This document shows, piece after piece, positions 1 through 6,649 of a DNA stretch of 11,186 nt. This stretch comes from Pseudomonadota bacterium. GTDB lineage: Bacteria > Pseudomonadota > Gammaproteobacteria > Pseudomonadales > UBA5518. The position numbers and the translations under genes were made by a program. The stretch spans positions 1 to 11,186 of the forward strand of contig CAUJIL010000074.1 in the NCBI GenBank assembly GCA_963204845.1. Reading direction: 5' to 3'. A model generated the notes under the pieces. It saw only the letters and a program-made list of their open reading frames with translations, was not told where the DNA came from and searched no databases. Each line of letters opens with the position of its first letter. The stretch's first letter is position 1.

Positions 1-799
1 ATTGGCCCCGGTAGCGCTCGATCCAGTCCTTGGGGACCTGCAGCGGAGCGTGGGTTCCGCCGGGCGCGAAATACAGCAGGAAGGGCTTGTCGGGAGTGGT
101 GGAGTGCTGGGCGTGCAGCCACGCGATCGCCTGATCGGCCATGTCCTCGCTCAGGTGATAACCCTCGACCGGAGGGCGGTGAACCGGCGTGGTGCCCTCG
201 TAGAGCGTGGGCTCGAACTGGTCGGTCTCACCCCCCAGGAACCCGTAGAATTTCTCGAAACCGAGCCCGGTCGGCCAGCGGTCGAACGGACCCGAGGGCG
301 AGGCTTCCCAGGCGGGAGTGAGGTGCCACTTGCCGAAGGCCGCGGTGTTGTAACCGTTGCGGCGCAGCAGCTCCGCGATGGTGGCGGTTTCCTTGCGCAG
401 CACGCCCTGGTAGCCCGGGTAGGCATTGGAAGAGTTCAGGACCGCGCCCACGTTGGCGGCGTGGGGGCTGCGCCCGGTGAGCAGCGATGCGCGTGTCGGG
501 GAGCAGATGGCGGTGGTGTGGAACCGGTTGTAGCGCAGACCCTCGTTGGCAAGCGCATCGAGTGCCGGTGTGGCCACCGGACCACCGAAGGTCGACGTGG
601 CGCCGAAACCGACATCGTCGAGCAGCACCAGCACCACGTTCGGGGCGCCTGCGGGAGCCTGGATCCGGGGGATGGACGGTGGGGTGTCGGCGGCCACGGA
701 CAGGGCGGCGAGAGTGCTCGCGATGCCGAAACACAGGGCCAGGCAGCTGCGAGCGAGTCCGCGGTACGTCGTTGCGATACAGTGACTGTCCATCGGCAT
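1..799 (-). CDS. Exported Cys-type arylsulfatase (N-terminal part, runs off the left edge)
   Basis: This encodes the first 266 residues of a sulfatase, an enzyme that hydrolyses sulfate esters; the natural substrate cannot be told. After a basic N-terminus, a hydrophobic stretch (about residues 17-36) ending SVAA before D38 looks like a signal peptide, so the enzyme probably acts in the periplasm or outside. The metal-binding DD pair is at 61-62. The sulfatase signature CSPTR is at 99-103, where C99 would be oxidised to formylglycine by a separate maturase. GKWH is at 156-159 (K157, H159), and a THAP motif with H250 follows. Spacing resembles the long PAS-like arylsulfatases. No stop is reached before base 1, so the C-terminal part lies outside the window. 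Two in-frame ATGs lie six bases apart (799 and 793). AGGA sits just upstream and fits either, and I used the longer form. It is divergent from the LuxR-type regulator. Confidence 0.9.
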   Translation of the reverse strand, partial: MPMDSHCIATTYRGLARSCLALCFGIASTLAALSVAADTPPSIPRIQAPAGAPNVVLVLLDDVGFGATSTFGGPVATPALDALANEGLRYNRFHTTAICSPTRASLLTGRSPHAANVGAVLNSSNAYPGYQGVLRKETATIAELLRRNGYNTAAFGKWHLTPAWEASPSGPFDRWPTGLGFEKFYGFLGGETDQFEPTLYEGTTPVHRPPVEGYHLSEDMADQAIAWLHAQHSTTPDKPFLLYFAPGGTHAPLQVPKDWIERYRGQ

Positions 800-924
800 C
801 GATTCCTGTCCGTGCGGGGCTGGAACCGGACTTCCAGCCGCGCCATGATTTGAGCACTTGGTGAAGCGGCGAAGAAGATAGCGGACGGCGGCGGGCAGGA
901 CAATAGGGGGAGGGGCAGGAGTAC
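800..924. promoter_or_regulatory. Divergent promoter region between the sulfatase and LuxR-type genes
   Basis: These 125 bases separate two divergent starts and must carry both promoters. I see no strong sigma70 promoter. Weak candidates are TCAAAT on the minus strand (853 to 848) as a -10 for the sulfatase, and TTGAGC (850-855) with AAGATA (875-880) on the plus strand, whose 19-base spacing is poor. A perfect inverted repeat at 818-839 is listed separately. GGAG at 918-921 lies three bases from the regulator's ATG, and a purine-rich G tract at 906-915 precedes it. Confidence 0.5.
818..839. promoter_or_regulatory. Perfect inverted repeat, candidate operator or 5' UTR hairpin
   Basis: The sequence GGCTGGAA (818-825), six-base spacer CCGGAC, TTCCAGCC (832-839) is a perfect 8-base dyad. 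Its near edge is about 20 bases upstream of the sulfatase start and about 85 bases upstream of the regulator start. The arm length and the 22-base overall size suit a dimeric helix-turn-helix regulator such as the adjacent LuxR-type protein. In the sulfatase mRNA it could instead fold as a short hairpin ahead of the ribosome binding site. The repeat is seen directly; its function is inference. Confidence 0.5.
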
Positions 925-2049
925 ATGGTTTGCGATCCGGACCCGATTCCGCTGCGCCAATACGCATCGCTGGTGGCTGCCCTCTATCGTGGGCCGCGGC
1001 AGCAAAGTCCGTGGAGCGATTTTCTGGAGGAGTTGCGCGCGGTCTTCGAGCCGTGCATCACGGTCATCGGGCTACGCCTTCCGCGCCCGGGCGATCCCGG
1101 CATCGCCTACGTCGGTGGCGCGAACTTTTCGCCGGAGGATCACCGGTCCTACGCGAACAAGTTCAAGGCACTCGATCCTCTGGTGGACCTGCCGGACGGC
1201 GAGACGGTCGCGCTCGACGATGTGATACCCAGAAGGGAACTGGAGCGAACCGCGTATTACCAGACCTTCATGCGTCCGTTCGACCAGGCGCAGGTCATGG
1301 GCTTCGACATCCACAGCAACGGACGGGTGGCCGTTTTCCTGCGCCTCATCCGGGGCCACGGCGCACCGGATTTCGACCGGCGCGACCGCGACATCCTGGA
1401 ACTCCTGAAGCCCCAGTTCCGTGAACTCGTCGGCTGGATGGACAGCAGCCGCACGCATCTTCGCGAACACCAGCTGTTCGAACAGGCCTCCTCGAGCCTG
1501 GCGATGGCGACCATCGTGCTCGACGCCGGCCTGAACATCGTGCATTCGAACAGCGTGGCCGGGCAACTGCTCGACAGCGGCAACGGCATTTCCCGTGTCG
1601 GCGCAAGGCTGCGTGCGACGATGCCTGGCAGCAATCAGCAACTGCAGCAGGCGTTGCAGCGCGTGCTGGCGAGCGAGGACGCGCGCGTGCCGGTGGTGGT
1701 GCCGATCACGCGCGCCGCGCACAGCCATCCGCTGCTGCTCACACTGAAGAGGTTGCCCGAGCAGGAAGAATCCGAGGACGGACCGCACATCGCCGTCTAC
1801 ATGACGGCGCCGGAGATTCGCCAGCTCGACCAGATCCAGCTGGTCGTCGATGCCTTCGGCCTGACACCCCGGGAGGCACGCCTGGTCATCGCGCTCGCCA
1901 ACGGGGGCACGCTCGACGAGTTCGTCGCAAGCACCGGCGTAAGCCGCAACACCGCGCGCACGCATCTGTACAGCGCGTTTCGCAAGGTCGGCGTGTCGCA
2001 GCAGTCCTCGCTGGTCAGTCATGTGATTCGTGCGATCTACGGGCTGTGA
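925..2049 (+). CDS. LuxR-type helix-turn-helix transcriptional regulator with GAF/PAS-like sensor region
   Basis: This is a 374-residue cytoplasmic regulator. The C-terminal part (about 311-371) is a GerE/LuxR-type DNA-binding domain: it begins FGLTPREARL and contains GVSRNTARTHLYSAFRKVGV, where the recognition helix lies. About residues 30-170 look like a GAF-type ligand-sensing domain. Residues 185-295, with the segment MATIVLDAGLNIVHSN, look like a PAS-like domain. There is no phospho-receiver domain at the N-terminus, so it is not a classical NarL-type response regulator, and the autoinducer-binding domain of quorum-sensing LuxR proteins is not recognisable. The ATG at 925 follows GGAG with a short three-base spacer. 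Its divergence from the sulfatase and the dyad between them suggest it controls the sulfatase, itself, or both. The ligand is unknown. Domain calls in the N-terminal half are less certain than the HTH. Confidence 0.88.
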   Translation: MVCDPDPIPLRQYASLVAALYRGPRQQSPWSDFLEELRAVFEPCITVIGLRLPRPGDPGIAYVGGANFSPEDHRSYANKFKALDPLVDLPDGETVALDDVIPRRELERTAYYQTFMRPFDQAQVMGFDIHSNGRVAVFLRLIRGHGAPDFDRRDRDILELLKPQFRELVGWMDSSRTHLREHQLFEQASSSLAMATIVLDAGLNIVHSNSVAGQLLDSGNGISRVGARLRATMPGSNQQLQQALQRVLASEDARVPVVVPITRAAHSHPLLLTLKRLPEQEESEDGPHIAVYMTAPEIRQLDQIQLVVDAFGLTPREARLVIALANGGTLDEFVASTGVSRNTARTHLYSAFRKVGVSQQSSLVSHVIRAIYGL

Positions 2050-2089
2050 CGCGAAACGGGCGATGCCGCAGCCGGCAAGCGCACGTGCG

Positions 2090-2120
2090 GATCGGGGCGC
2101 CGGAGTGGCCTTCCCCGATC
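2090..2120. repeat. Inverted repeat downstream of the LuxR-type gene
   Basis: GATCGGGG at 2090-2097 and CCCCGATC at 2113-2120 are perfect 8-base complements around a 15-base loop. The repeat starts 41 bases after the regulator's stop codon. No T tract follows on either strand, so it is not a standard intrinsic terminator. It could still protect the 3' end of the regulator mRNA or help termination. Confidence 0.45.
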
Positions 2121-2136
2121 AACCCGTACGAGTTCG

Positions 2137-2152
2137 CATAATGTATATTATG
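2137..2152. repeat. AT-rich palindrome in the convergent gap
   Basis: The sequence CATAATGTATATTATG has perfect arms CATAAT and ATTATG around GTAT. It sits in the only strongly AT-rich patch of the window. It could be a protein-binding site or simply part of the termination zone. No gene starts next to it, so a conventional operator role is not supported. Confidence 0.4.
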
Positions 2153-2159
2153 GTAAATC

Positions 2160-2198
2160 AATAAAAGCACCGGAGCCGACCGTCCTCAGGTCGGGTGC
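2160..2198 (-). terminator. Rho-independent terminator of the ArsS-containing operon
   Basis: On the minus strand GCAC (2198-2195) and CCGACC (2194-2189) pair with GGTCGG (2181-2176) and GTGC (2170-2167), with a five-base bulge (2175-2171) in the descending arm. TTTTATT follows immediately from 2166. The TGA stop of the last gene (2188-2186) lies in the seven-base loop, so stop codon and terminator overlap. The T tract is present only in the minus-strand direction, so it ends the leftward operon and not the LuxR-type gene. Confidence 0.75.
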
Positions 2199-2812
2199 CG
2201 GCATCGTCCCCAGCCAGCCGGCACATGCGGCAGATCGGAGGGCTCGTCGATGTCGTTCAGTGTCTCCGCGATCTGCAGGCTGAGTCCCCCGGCGCGGACG
2301 CGCGCCACGGTCTGCTCGAACACGCGCGGCGTGCTCCACGCAATGCCGGCGAAGATGCCGGCGTCGAACCGGTTCAGTCCCAGCAAGGCGTAGCCGCCGT
2401 CGGCCGTGCCGTGGATCACGGCGTCGAAGCGGTCCAGCACGTTCGCGGCGGCCTGCAAGCGACGCGTGTCGAGCGCCGGGCAATCGGTGCCCACCAGCAG
2501 CGGACGCGCGCCTTCGCACACGCAGCGCTGCGCGGCGCACGCCAGGCGTTCGCCGAGGTTGCCTTCACCCTGCGCGCGCACACTGAGCGCTTCCGGCAAC
2601 GCCACCTGCTGCCATTGCGGATCGTGCAGTCCAGGTGTCACGCATAACTCCACCTGCACGCCCGGTACCGCGAGCGCCTGCCCGAGCGTGTGCTGCAGCA
2701 TGCGCCGCGCGAGCGCCGCGGCGCCGTCGGCGCCCAGCGCGGGAATCAGCCGTGTCTTGGCCCGTCCCGGTGCGGGTACCCGCGCGAAGATCAGGATACG
2801 GACCGGCGTCAT
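2186..2812 (-). CDS. rSAM/selenodomain-associated transferase 1 (TIGR04282-type, DUF2064), putative arsenosugar-pathway transferase
   Basis: This is a 208-residue protein with a single GT-A-like nucleotidyl/glycosyl-transferase fold and no membrane segment. Visible family marks are the N-terminal FARVPAPGRAKTRL (residues 9-22, with the nucleotide-binding basic residues), VGTDCPAL (107-114, an acidic metal-site motif), ADGGYALLGL (137-146) and LNDIDEPSDL near the end (185-194). It resembles CofC/MobA-type transferases. Members commonly sit beside ArsS and are annotated as arsenosugar biosynthesis glycosyltransferases, but the sugar donor and acceptor are not established. Its ATG overlaps the stop of the preceding transferase gene as ATGA (2812-2809) with no clear Shine-Dalgarno, so translation is probably coupled. 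Its stop lies inside the operon terminator. Family call is strong; the arsenic role is inferred from the family and the neighbourhood. Confidence 0.87.
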   Translation of the reverse strand: MTPVRILIFARVPAPGRAKTRLIPALGADGAAALARRMLQHTLGQALAVPGVQVELCVTPGLHDPQWQQVALPEALSVRAQGEGNLGERLACAAQRCVCEGARPLLVGTDCPALDTRRLQAAANVLDRFDAVIHGTADGGYALLGLNRFDAGIFAGIAWSTPRVFEQTVARVRAGGLSLQIAETLNDIDEPSDLPHVPAGWGRCRHPT

Positions 2813-3501
2813 CGGTAACGCTCGGCCAGCCGCTCGGGCGCCACGCCCCGCCAGTAATCCCAGCGCAGCCGCCACATCAGCACGATCGTCGGCCACGCAC
2901 CGCGCGTGTCCCAGCGTCTTCCGGACGTAACGACACGTGCGGCCAGACACAGCGGACGCCCGTACCCGCGGCGCAGCCGGCGACAGAGTTCGACGTCCTC
3001 CAGCAACGGCTGGTCGGCAAAGCCGCCGATGCTCGTGAACGCGTCCCGCCGCACGAAGATCGCCTGGTCCCCGGTAGCGATGCCGCTCAGTCGCGAGCGC
3101 AGGTTCATCAGCGCCGCGACCAGCGGCAGCCAGCGCGAGCAGCCTGCGATCCGGACATCGAAACGCCCCCATCGGCCGCGCGAACGTGCCAGGGCCGCGC
3201 ACAACGCATCGATCGCCGACGCCTCGATGCGCGTGTCCGCGTGCAGGAACAGCAGGACGTCGCGGCTCGCGAGTTGCGCGCCGGCGTTCATTTGCCGTGC
3301 GCGCCCCGGTGCCGAGCGCAGCACGCACCGGCCCGGCGCCGCCAGGCGCTCGAAGCTGCCATCGCTGCTGCCGCCGTCGACGACGATCGTCTCGCAACCA
3401 TGGTCGGCCAGCGCCCGCAGTTGGCGATCGAGTGCCGCGACCATCGGGAGCTCGTCGAGTACCGGCACGATCACCGATACCGGGGCCGTGGGCGTGTGCA
3501 T
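2809..3501 (-). CDS. rSAM/selenodomain-associated transferase 2 (TIGR04283-type, GT2 family), putative arsenosugar-pathway glycosyltransferase
   Basis: This is a 230-residue GT2-type glycosyltransferase of normal length for its family. The N-terminal strand VSVIVPVLDE (8-17) starts the nucleotide-sugar fold. DGGSSD (42-47), LHADT with D89 (the DxD-like metal site, 86-90), GDQAIFVRR (144-152) and LLEDVEL (166-172) are the usual donor- and acceptor-site motifs. A hydrophobic stretch near 204-210 is too short to be a clear membrane anchor, so the enzyme is probably cytoplasmic. It would transfer a sugar to an acceptor supplied by ArsS chemistry, which is inference. The ATG lies 14 bases after the preceding stop, with GAGGG overlapping that stop as a distant ribosome binding site. 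An in-frame ATG at 3588 was rejected because it lies inside the upstream gene and adds unconserved sequence. Confidence 0.87.
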   Translation of the reverse strand: MHTPTAPVSVIVPVLDELPMVAALDRQLRALADHGCETIVVDGGSSDGSFERLAAPGRCVLRSAPGRARQMNAGAQLASRDVLLFLHADTRIEASAIDALCAALARSRGRWGRFDVRIAGCSRWLPLVAALMNLRSRLSGIATGDQAIFVRRDAFTSIGGFADQPLLEDVELCRRLRRGYGRPLCLAARVVTSGRRWDTRGAWPTIVLMWRLRWDYWRGVAPERLAERYR

Positions 3502-3515
3502 CGGGGGCGCCACCC

Positions 3516-5687
3516 TCAGCGCCTGCGCCACGCGTGGTAGCGTTCGCTCCACGCCAGCAGCGCCGCTGGCGCATGTGCCCGCTTCCACTGCCCCGCCGCG
3601 TGCCGGTTGGCCTCGGTGAGGGTCGGGTAGGCGTGCACGCTGCCCAGGATCCGGTTCAGCCCCAGTCCGTTACGCATTGCCAGCACGAATTCGGCGAGCA
3701 TTTCCCCGGCGTGTTCACCGACGATCGTCACACCGAGGATGCGATCGCTGCGCGGGCGCGTCAGCACCTTCACGAAACCGTGCGCCGCGCCGTCGGTGAT
3801 CGCGCGGTCGAGTTCCTCGAGGTTGTAGTGCGTCAGTTCGTACGCTATCCCCCGCGCCTGTGCCTCCTGTTCGTTGAGTCCGACCTGCGCAATCTCGGGA
3901 TCGGTGAACGTGGTGCGCGGGATCACCGACAGGTCTGCGCGCACGCGTTTCAGGTCGCCGAACAGCGCGTTGACGGCCGCGTGCCAGGCCTGGTGCGCGG
4001 CCGTGTGCGTGAACTGATGCGGTCCGGCGACATCACCCGCGGCGTAGATGTTCGGATAAAGCGTCTGCAGGTAGTCGTTGGTCGCGATCGTGCGCCCGGT
4101 CTGGATACCGAGTTCGTCCAGGCCGTAACCTTCCAGTCGCGCGCTGCGGCCGACCGCGCAGAGCAGCGCGTCGAAAACGATGCGCCGCTCGGCTTCCGCG
4201 CTGCTTACCACCAGGCACCTGCGTTCGCCCTCGCGCTCGCAGCGCAACGCCTGGTGCGCGGTCAGCAGTTCCACGCCGTCGGCGGCGAGCGCCGCGTGAG
4301 CGCAGGCGGCTACGTCCTCGTCCTCGCGCCCGAGAATGCGTGTGCCGGTCTCGACCACCACCACCTGCGATCCGAGACGCGCGAAGCCCTGCGCCAGTTC
4401 GCAGCCGAGCGGCCCTGCCCCGAGCACGACCAGCCGGGGCGGCGGCGCGTCCAGCGTCGCGAAGGCGTCCCACACGGTATCGCTGGTCAGGTAGCCGCAT
4501 TCCTCCAGTCCCGGGATCGCGGGCACGACGGGGCGCGCACCGGTGGCGATCACGATGCCGCGCGTCGTGAGCCGCCGCGTGACGCCGTCGTGGCCGGCGA
4601 TCTCCACCGTCCACGGATCGAGCAGGCGCGCCCTGCCCTGCACCACGTCGACCCCGAGCCCTCGGTAGCGCTCGACGCTGTCGTGCGGCGCGATCGTCTC
4701 GATGATGTGCCGGATACGCTGCATCAACGCGCGGAAATCCACCGCCGGTTCCCCATCCGGCAGGCCATAGCGATGCGCATTGCGGATCTGCTGCGCGAGC
4801 CGCGCGCTGCGCAGCAGCGCCTTGCACGGCACGCAGCCATGGTTCAGGCAGTCGCCGCCCATCCGCCCGGACTCGACCAGCGTGACCTTCGCCTTCAGCG
4901 TTGCGCCGACGTAGCTCGCCACCAGTCCCGCCGCGCCGGCGCCGATCACCACCAGGTTGCGGTCGAAGCGCCGCGGCCGGGGCCAGCGCGCGTAGACGCG
5001 TCGTGCCCGCAGCCGCTGCACGGCCGCGCGGGCCACGAACGGAAACATGCCGAGCAGCGCGAAGGAAGCGAGCAGCGCCGGCGACAGGATCCCCGCGGGA
5101 TCCTCGATCCGTCCCAGCTGGGTGCCGGCGTTCACGTAGACCAGCGTGCCGGGTAGCATCCCCGCCTGGCTCACGCGATAGAACGTGCCGGTGCCCAGCC
5201 GGGTCAGGCCCAGCAGCAGGTTGACGAGGAAGAACGGAAATAGCGGCACCAGCCGCAGCGTGAAGAGGTAGAACGCCCCGTCGCGCGCGATGCCCTCGTC
5301 GATCGCGCGCAGACGCTCGCCGAAGCGTCGCTCCAGCACATCGCGCAGCAGAAAACGGGCGCTGAGGAAGGCCAGGGTGGCGCCGATGCTCGAGGCGAAG
5401 GACACCAGCACGGTGCCGGTCGCCAGACCGAACAGGGCGCCCGCCGCGAGCCCGAGGATCGTGGCCCCCGGCAGCGAGAGCGCGGTGACGGCGACGTAGA
5501 GCGCAAAGAAGCCGCCGCCGACCGCAAGCGGCGCGGCGGCCCGCAACTCCACGAGGCGGAGCTGGCCCGCCTTCAGCGCGGCAAAACTCAGCCACTGGTG
5601 CAGATCGAGCACGAAGAACGTGGTGATGCCGCCGCCCAGCGCAGTCAGCAGCGCCAGTCTGGCCGCCGGGCTCGCGTGGCGCTTCAT
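3516..5687 (-). CDS. TVP38/TMEM64 (VTT/DedA-like) membrane domain fused to a MerA-like FAD/NAD disulfide oxidoreductase
   Basis: This 723-residue fusion has a membrane N-terminus and a soluble flavoprotein C-terminus. Hydrophobic segments lie at about 11-28, 54-78, 80-113, 138-162 and 202-222. The signature RLVPLFPFFLVNLLLG (145-160) followed by QAGMLPGTLVYVNAGTQL (174-191) is typical of TVP38/VTT proteins. From about 243 comes the FAD site GAGAAG (249-254), the redox disulfide C280/C285 in GGDCLNHGCVPC with an extra C288, the NAD site GAGPLG (423-428), the second FAD motif NIYAAGDVAG (546-555) and a dimerisation domain ending HAYPTLTE (685-692). Y687 stands where lipoamide dehydrogenase has its catalytic His, as in MerA. 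There is no heavy-metal N-terminal domain and no C-terminal Cys pair, so it is not a standard mercuric reductase. The start at 5687 overlaps the arsS stop (ATGA). The substrate is unknown. Confidence 0.9.
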   Translation of the reverse strand: MKRHASPAARLALLTALGGGITTFFVLDLHQWLSFAALKAGQLRLVELRAAAPLAVGGGFFALYVAVTALSLPGATILGLAAGALFGLATGTVLVSFASSIGATLAFLSARFLLRDVLERRFGERLRAIDEGIARDGAFYLFTLRLVPLFPFFLVNLLLGLTRLGTGTFYRVSQAGMLPGTLVYVNAGTQLGRIEDPAGILSPALLASFALLGMFPFVARAAVQRLRARRVYARWPRPRRFDRNLVVIGAGAAGLVASYVGATLKAKVTLVESGRMGGDCLNHGCVPCKALLRSARLAQQIRNAHRYGLPDGEPAVDFRALMQRIRHIIETIAPHDSVERYRGLGVDVVQGRARLLDPWTVEIAGHDGVTRRLTTRGIVIATGARPVVPAIPGLEECGYLTSDTVWDAFATLDAPPPRLVVLGAGPLGCELAQGFARLGSQVVVVETGTRILGREDEDVAACAHAALAADGVELLTAHQALRCEREGERRCLVVSSAEAERRIVFDALLCAVGRSARLEGYGLDELGIQTGRTIATNDYLQTLYPNIYAAGDVAGPHQFTHTAAHQAWHAAVNALFGDLKRVRADLSVIPRTTFTDPEIAQVGLNEQEAQARGIAYELTHYNLEELDRAITDGAAHGFVKVLTRPRSDRILGVTIVGEHAGEMLAEFVLAMRNGLGLNRILGSVHAYPTLTEANRHAAGQWKRAHAPAALLAWSERYHAWRRR

Positions 5688-6649
5688 GTCAGGGCACCAC
5701 CGCAGCTGCTGCCCTGCCCGGCCGTGCAGCCGTAGCAGTGGTCGGCAACGGCTATGGGCCAGCCGGCGAGGTCGGCATCGAGCAGGTCGGCCAGGTGCAC
5801 CCGCGCTCGCCCGGCGACGCCGATGCCGAGCTGCTGGTTGAAGTCGCAGTCGTGCAGGTATCCCCGCCAGTCCACGCTCAGCAGCCGGCGGCACATCACG
5901 TGCTCGAGGTTTGCCTCCACATGGTGGTCGCGCAGCAGTCGCATGTAGCCGGCGAAGCGGCCCTGCGTCAGCAGCATGCTGCCGAAGCGCTGGATCGGCA
6001 TGTTTGCCAGCACGAGCAGGCGGTTGAAAATCACCCGGTGGCGCAGCGCGAGCTCACGCCGGTAGTCCGCCTCCAGTTCCGGCTGCGCCGGCGGCAGCGA
6101 CGGTCCCTGCGGGTTGTAGACCAGATCGAGCACGAGCCCCGAATCCGGTACTCCATAGCCCAGCGCGTTCAGTTGCCGCAGACCGGCGATGCTTCGCTCG
6201 AACACCCCTTCCCCGCGCTGGCGGTCGACGTTCGGCTGTGCGTAACACGGCAGCGAGGCCACGACCGCGACGAGCTGGGTGGCGAGGAAGCCGGCGAGGT
6301 CCTGCTGGCCGGGTTCCGACAACACGGTGAGGTTGCAGCGATCGATGACCCGCACGCCCAGCTCGCGCGCCGCGCGCACCAGCATGCGGAAGCCCGCGTG
6401 CAGCTCGGGTGCGCCGCCGGTGAGATCCAGCGTGGCGATTGCGCGCACCCGCAGCACCTGCAGCAGCAGCGCCAGCGTCCCGTCGTCCATCGCCTCGGTG
6501 CGCGTGGGTCCCGCGTTCACGTGGCAGTGCAGGCAGCGCTGGTTGCAGCGGTAGCCGAGGTTCACCTGCAGCGTGTCGAGCACCCCGCGGTGCAAGGGCG
6601 GAAAGTCGGTGTCGCGAAGCAGCGGCAGCATGTCGCGCATGGTGGTCAT
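5684..6649 (-). CDS. arsS: Radical SAM protein ArsS (arsenosugar biosynthesis, rSAM/selenodomain type, Cys form)
   Basis: This is a 321-residue radical SAM enzyme. The [4Fe-4S] motif CxxxCxxC is C35-C39-C42 within NLGYRCNQRCLHCHVN, and LTGGAPEL (76-83) is the SAM-contacting GGxPE-like element. The C-terminal half has the family's Cys-rich domain: VMCRRLLSVDWRGYLHDCDF (251-270, C253 and C268) and HCYGCTAGQGSSCGG (304-318, C305, C308, C316). In this family the C-terminal domain can contain selenocysteine. Here every such position is Cys, and C316 is encoded by TGC. ArsS is known to attach a deoxyadenosyl-derived group to methylated arsenic in arsenosugar synthesis. No ArsM is in the window to supply that substrate. 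The ATG at 6649 overlaps the previous stop (ATGA), and the stop overlaps the next ATG, which fixes both ends. The in-frame ATG at 6763 lies inside the upstream gene and was rejected. Confidence 0.88.
   Translation of the reverse strand: MTTMRDMLPLLRDTDFPPLHRGVLDTLQVNLGYRCNQRCLHCHVNAGPTRTEAMDDGTLALLLQVLRVRAIATLDLTGGAPELHAGFRMLVRAARELGVRVIDRCNLTVLSEPGQQDLAGFLATQLVAVVASLPCYAQPNVDRQRGEGVFERSIAGLRQLNALGYGVPDSGLVLDLVYNPQGPSLPPAQPELEADYRRELALRHRVIFNRLLVLANMPIQRFGSMLLTQGRFAGYMRLLRDHHVEANLEHVMCRRLLSVDWRGYLHDCDFNQQLGIGVAGRARVHLADLLDADLAGWPIAVADHCYGCTAGQGSSCGGALT

Larger units (their letters stand above)
2050..2185. other. Convergent intergenic region with several dyads
   Basis: This 136-base gap lies between the 3' ends of the LuxR-type gene and the last transferase gene. 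It contains an 8-base inverted repeat at 2090-2120, a markedly AT-rich patch at about 2137-2166 that includes a 6+4+6 palindrome, and the T-tract part of the minus-strand terminator. No open reading frame with a credible start and ribosome binding site was seen. The AT-rich patch contrasts sharply with the GC-rich surroundings, as is common where converging transcripts end. Confidence 0.6.

Noticed and set aside
2..853. Long plus-strand open frame opposite the sulfatase
   Set aside because: It is antisense to a frame with full sulfatase motifs, has low-complexity composition and no family resemblance. It is a high-GC shadow.
1072..2022. Minus-strand open frame opposite the LuxR-type gene
   Set aside because: The plus-strand frame has a clear LuxR HTH and a ribosome binding site. 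The antisense product shows no domain.
3186..5156. 656-residue plus-strand open frame
   Set aside because: It lies opposite the VTT-reductase fusion and first transferase. Its Arg/Pro/Ala-rich product lacks any recognisable domain, so it is a GC-driven shadow.
5684..5686. Possible selenocysteine read-through at the arsS TGA
   Set aside because: The TGA is the A-TGA overlap with the next gene's start, comes after the complete Cys-rich domain, and the frame beyond it has no matching continuation.
3516..5687. Naming the fusion protein mercuric reductase (merA)
   Set aside because: It lacks the heavy-metal-binding N-terminal domain and the C-terminal Cys pair, has an N-terminal VTT membrane domain, and no mer genes are nearby.
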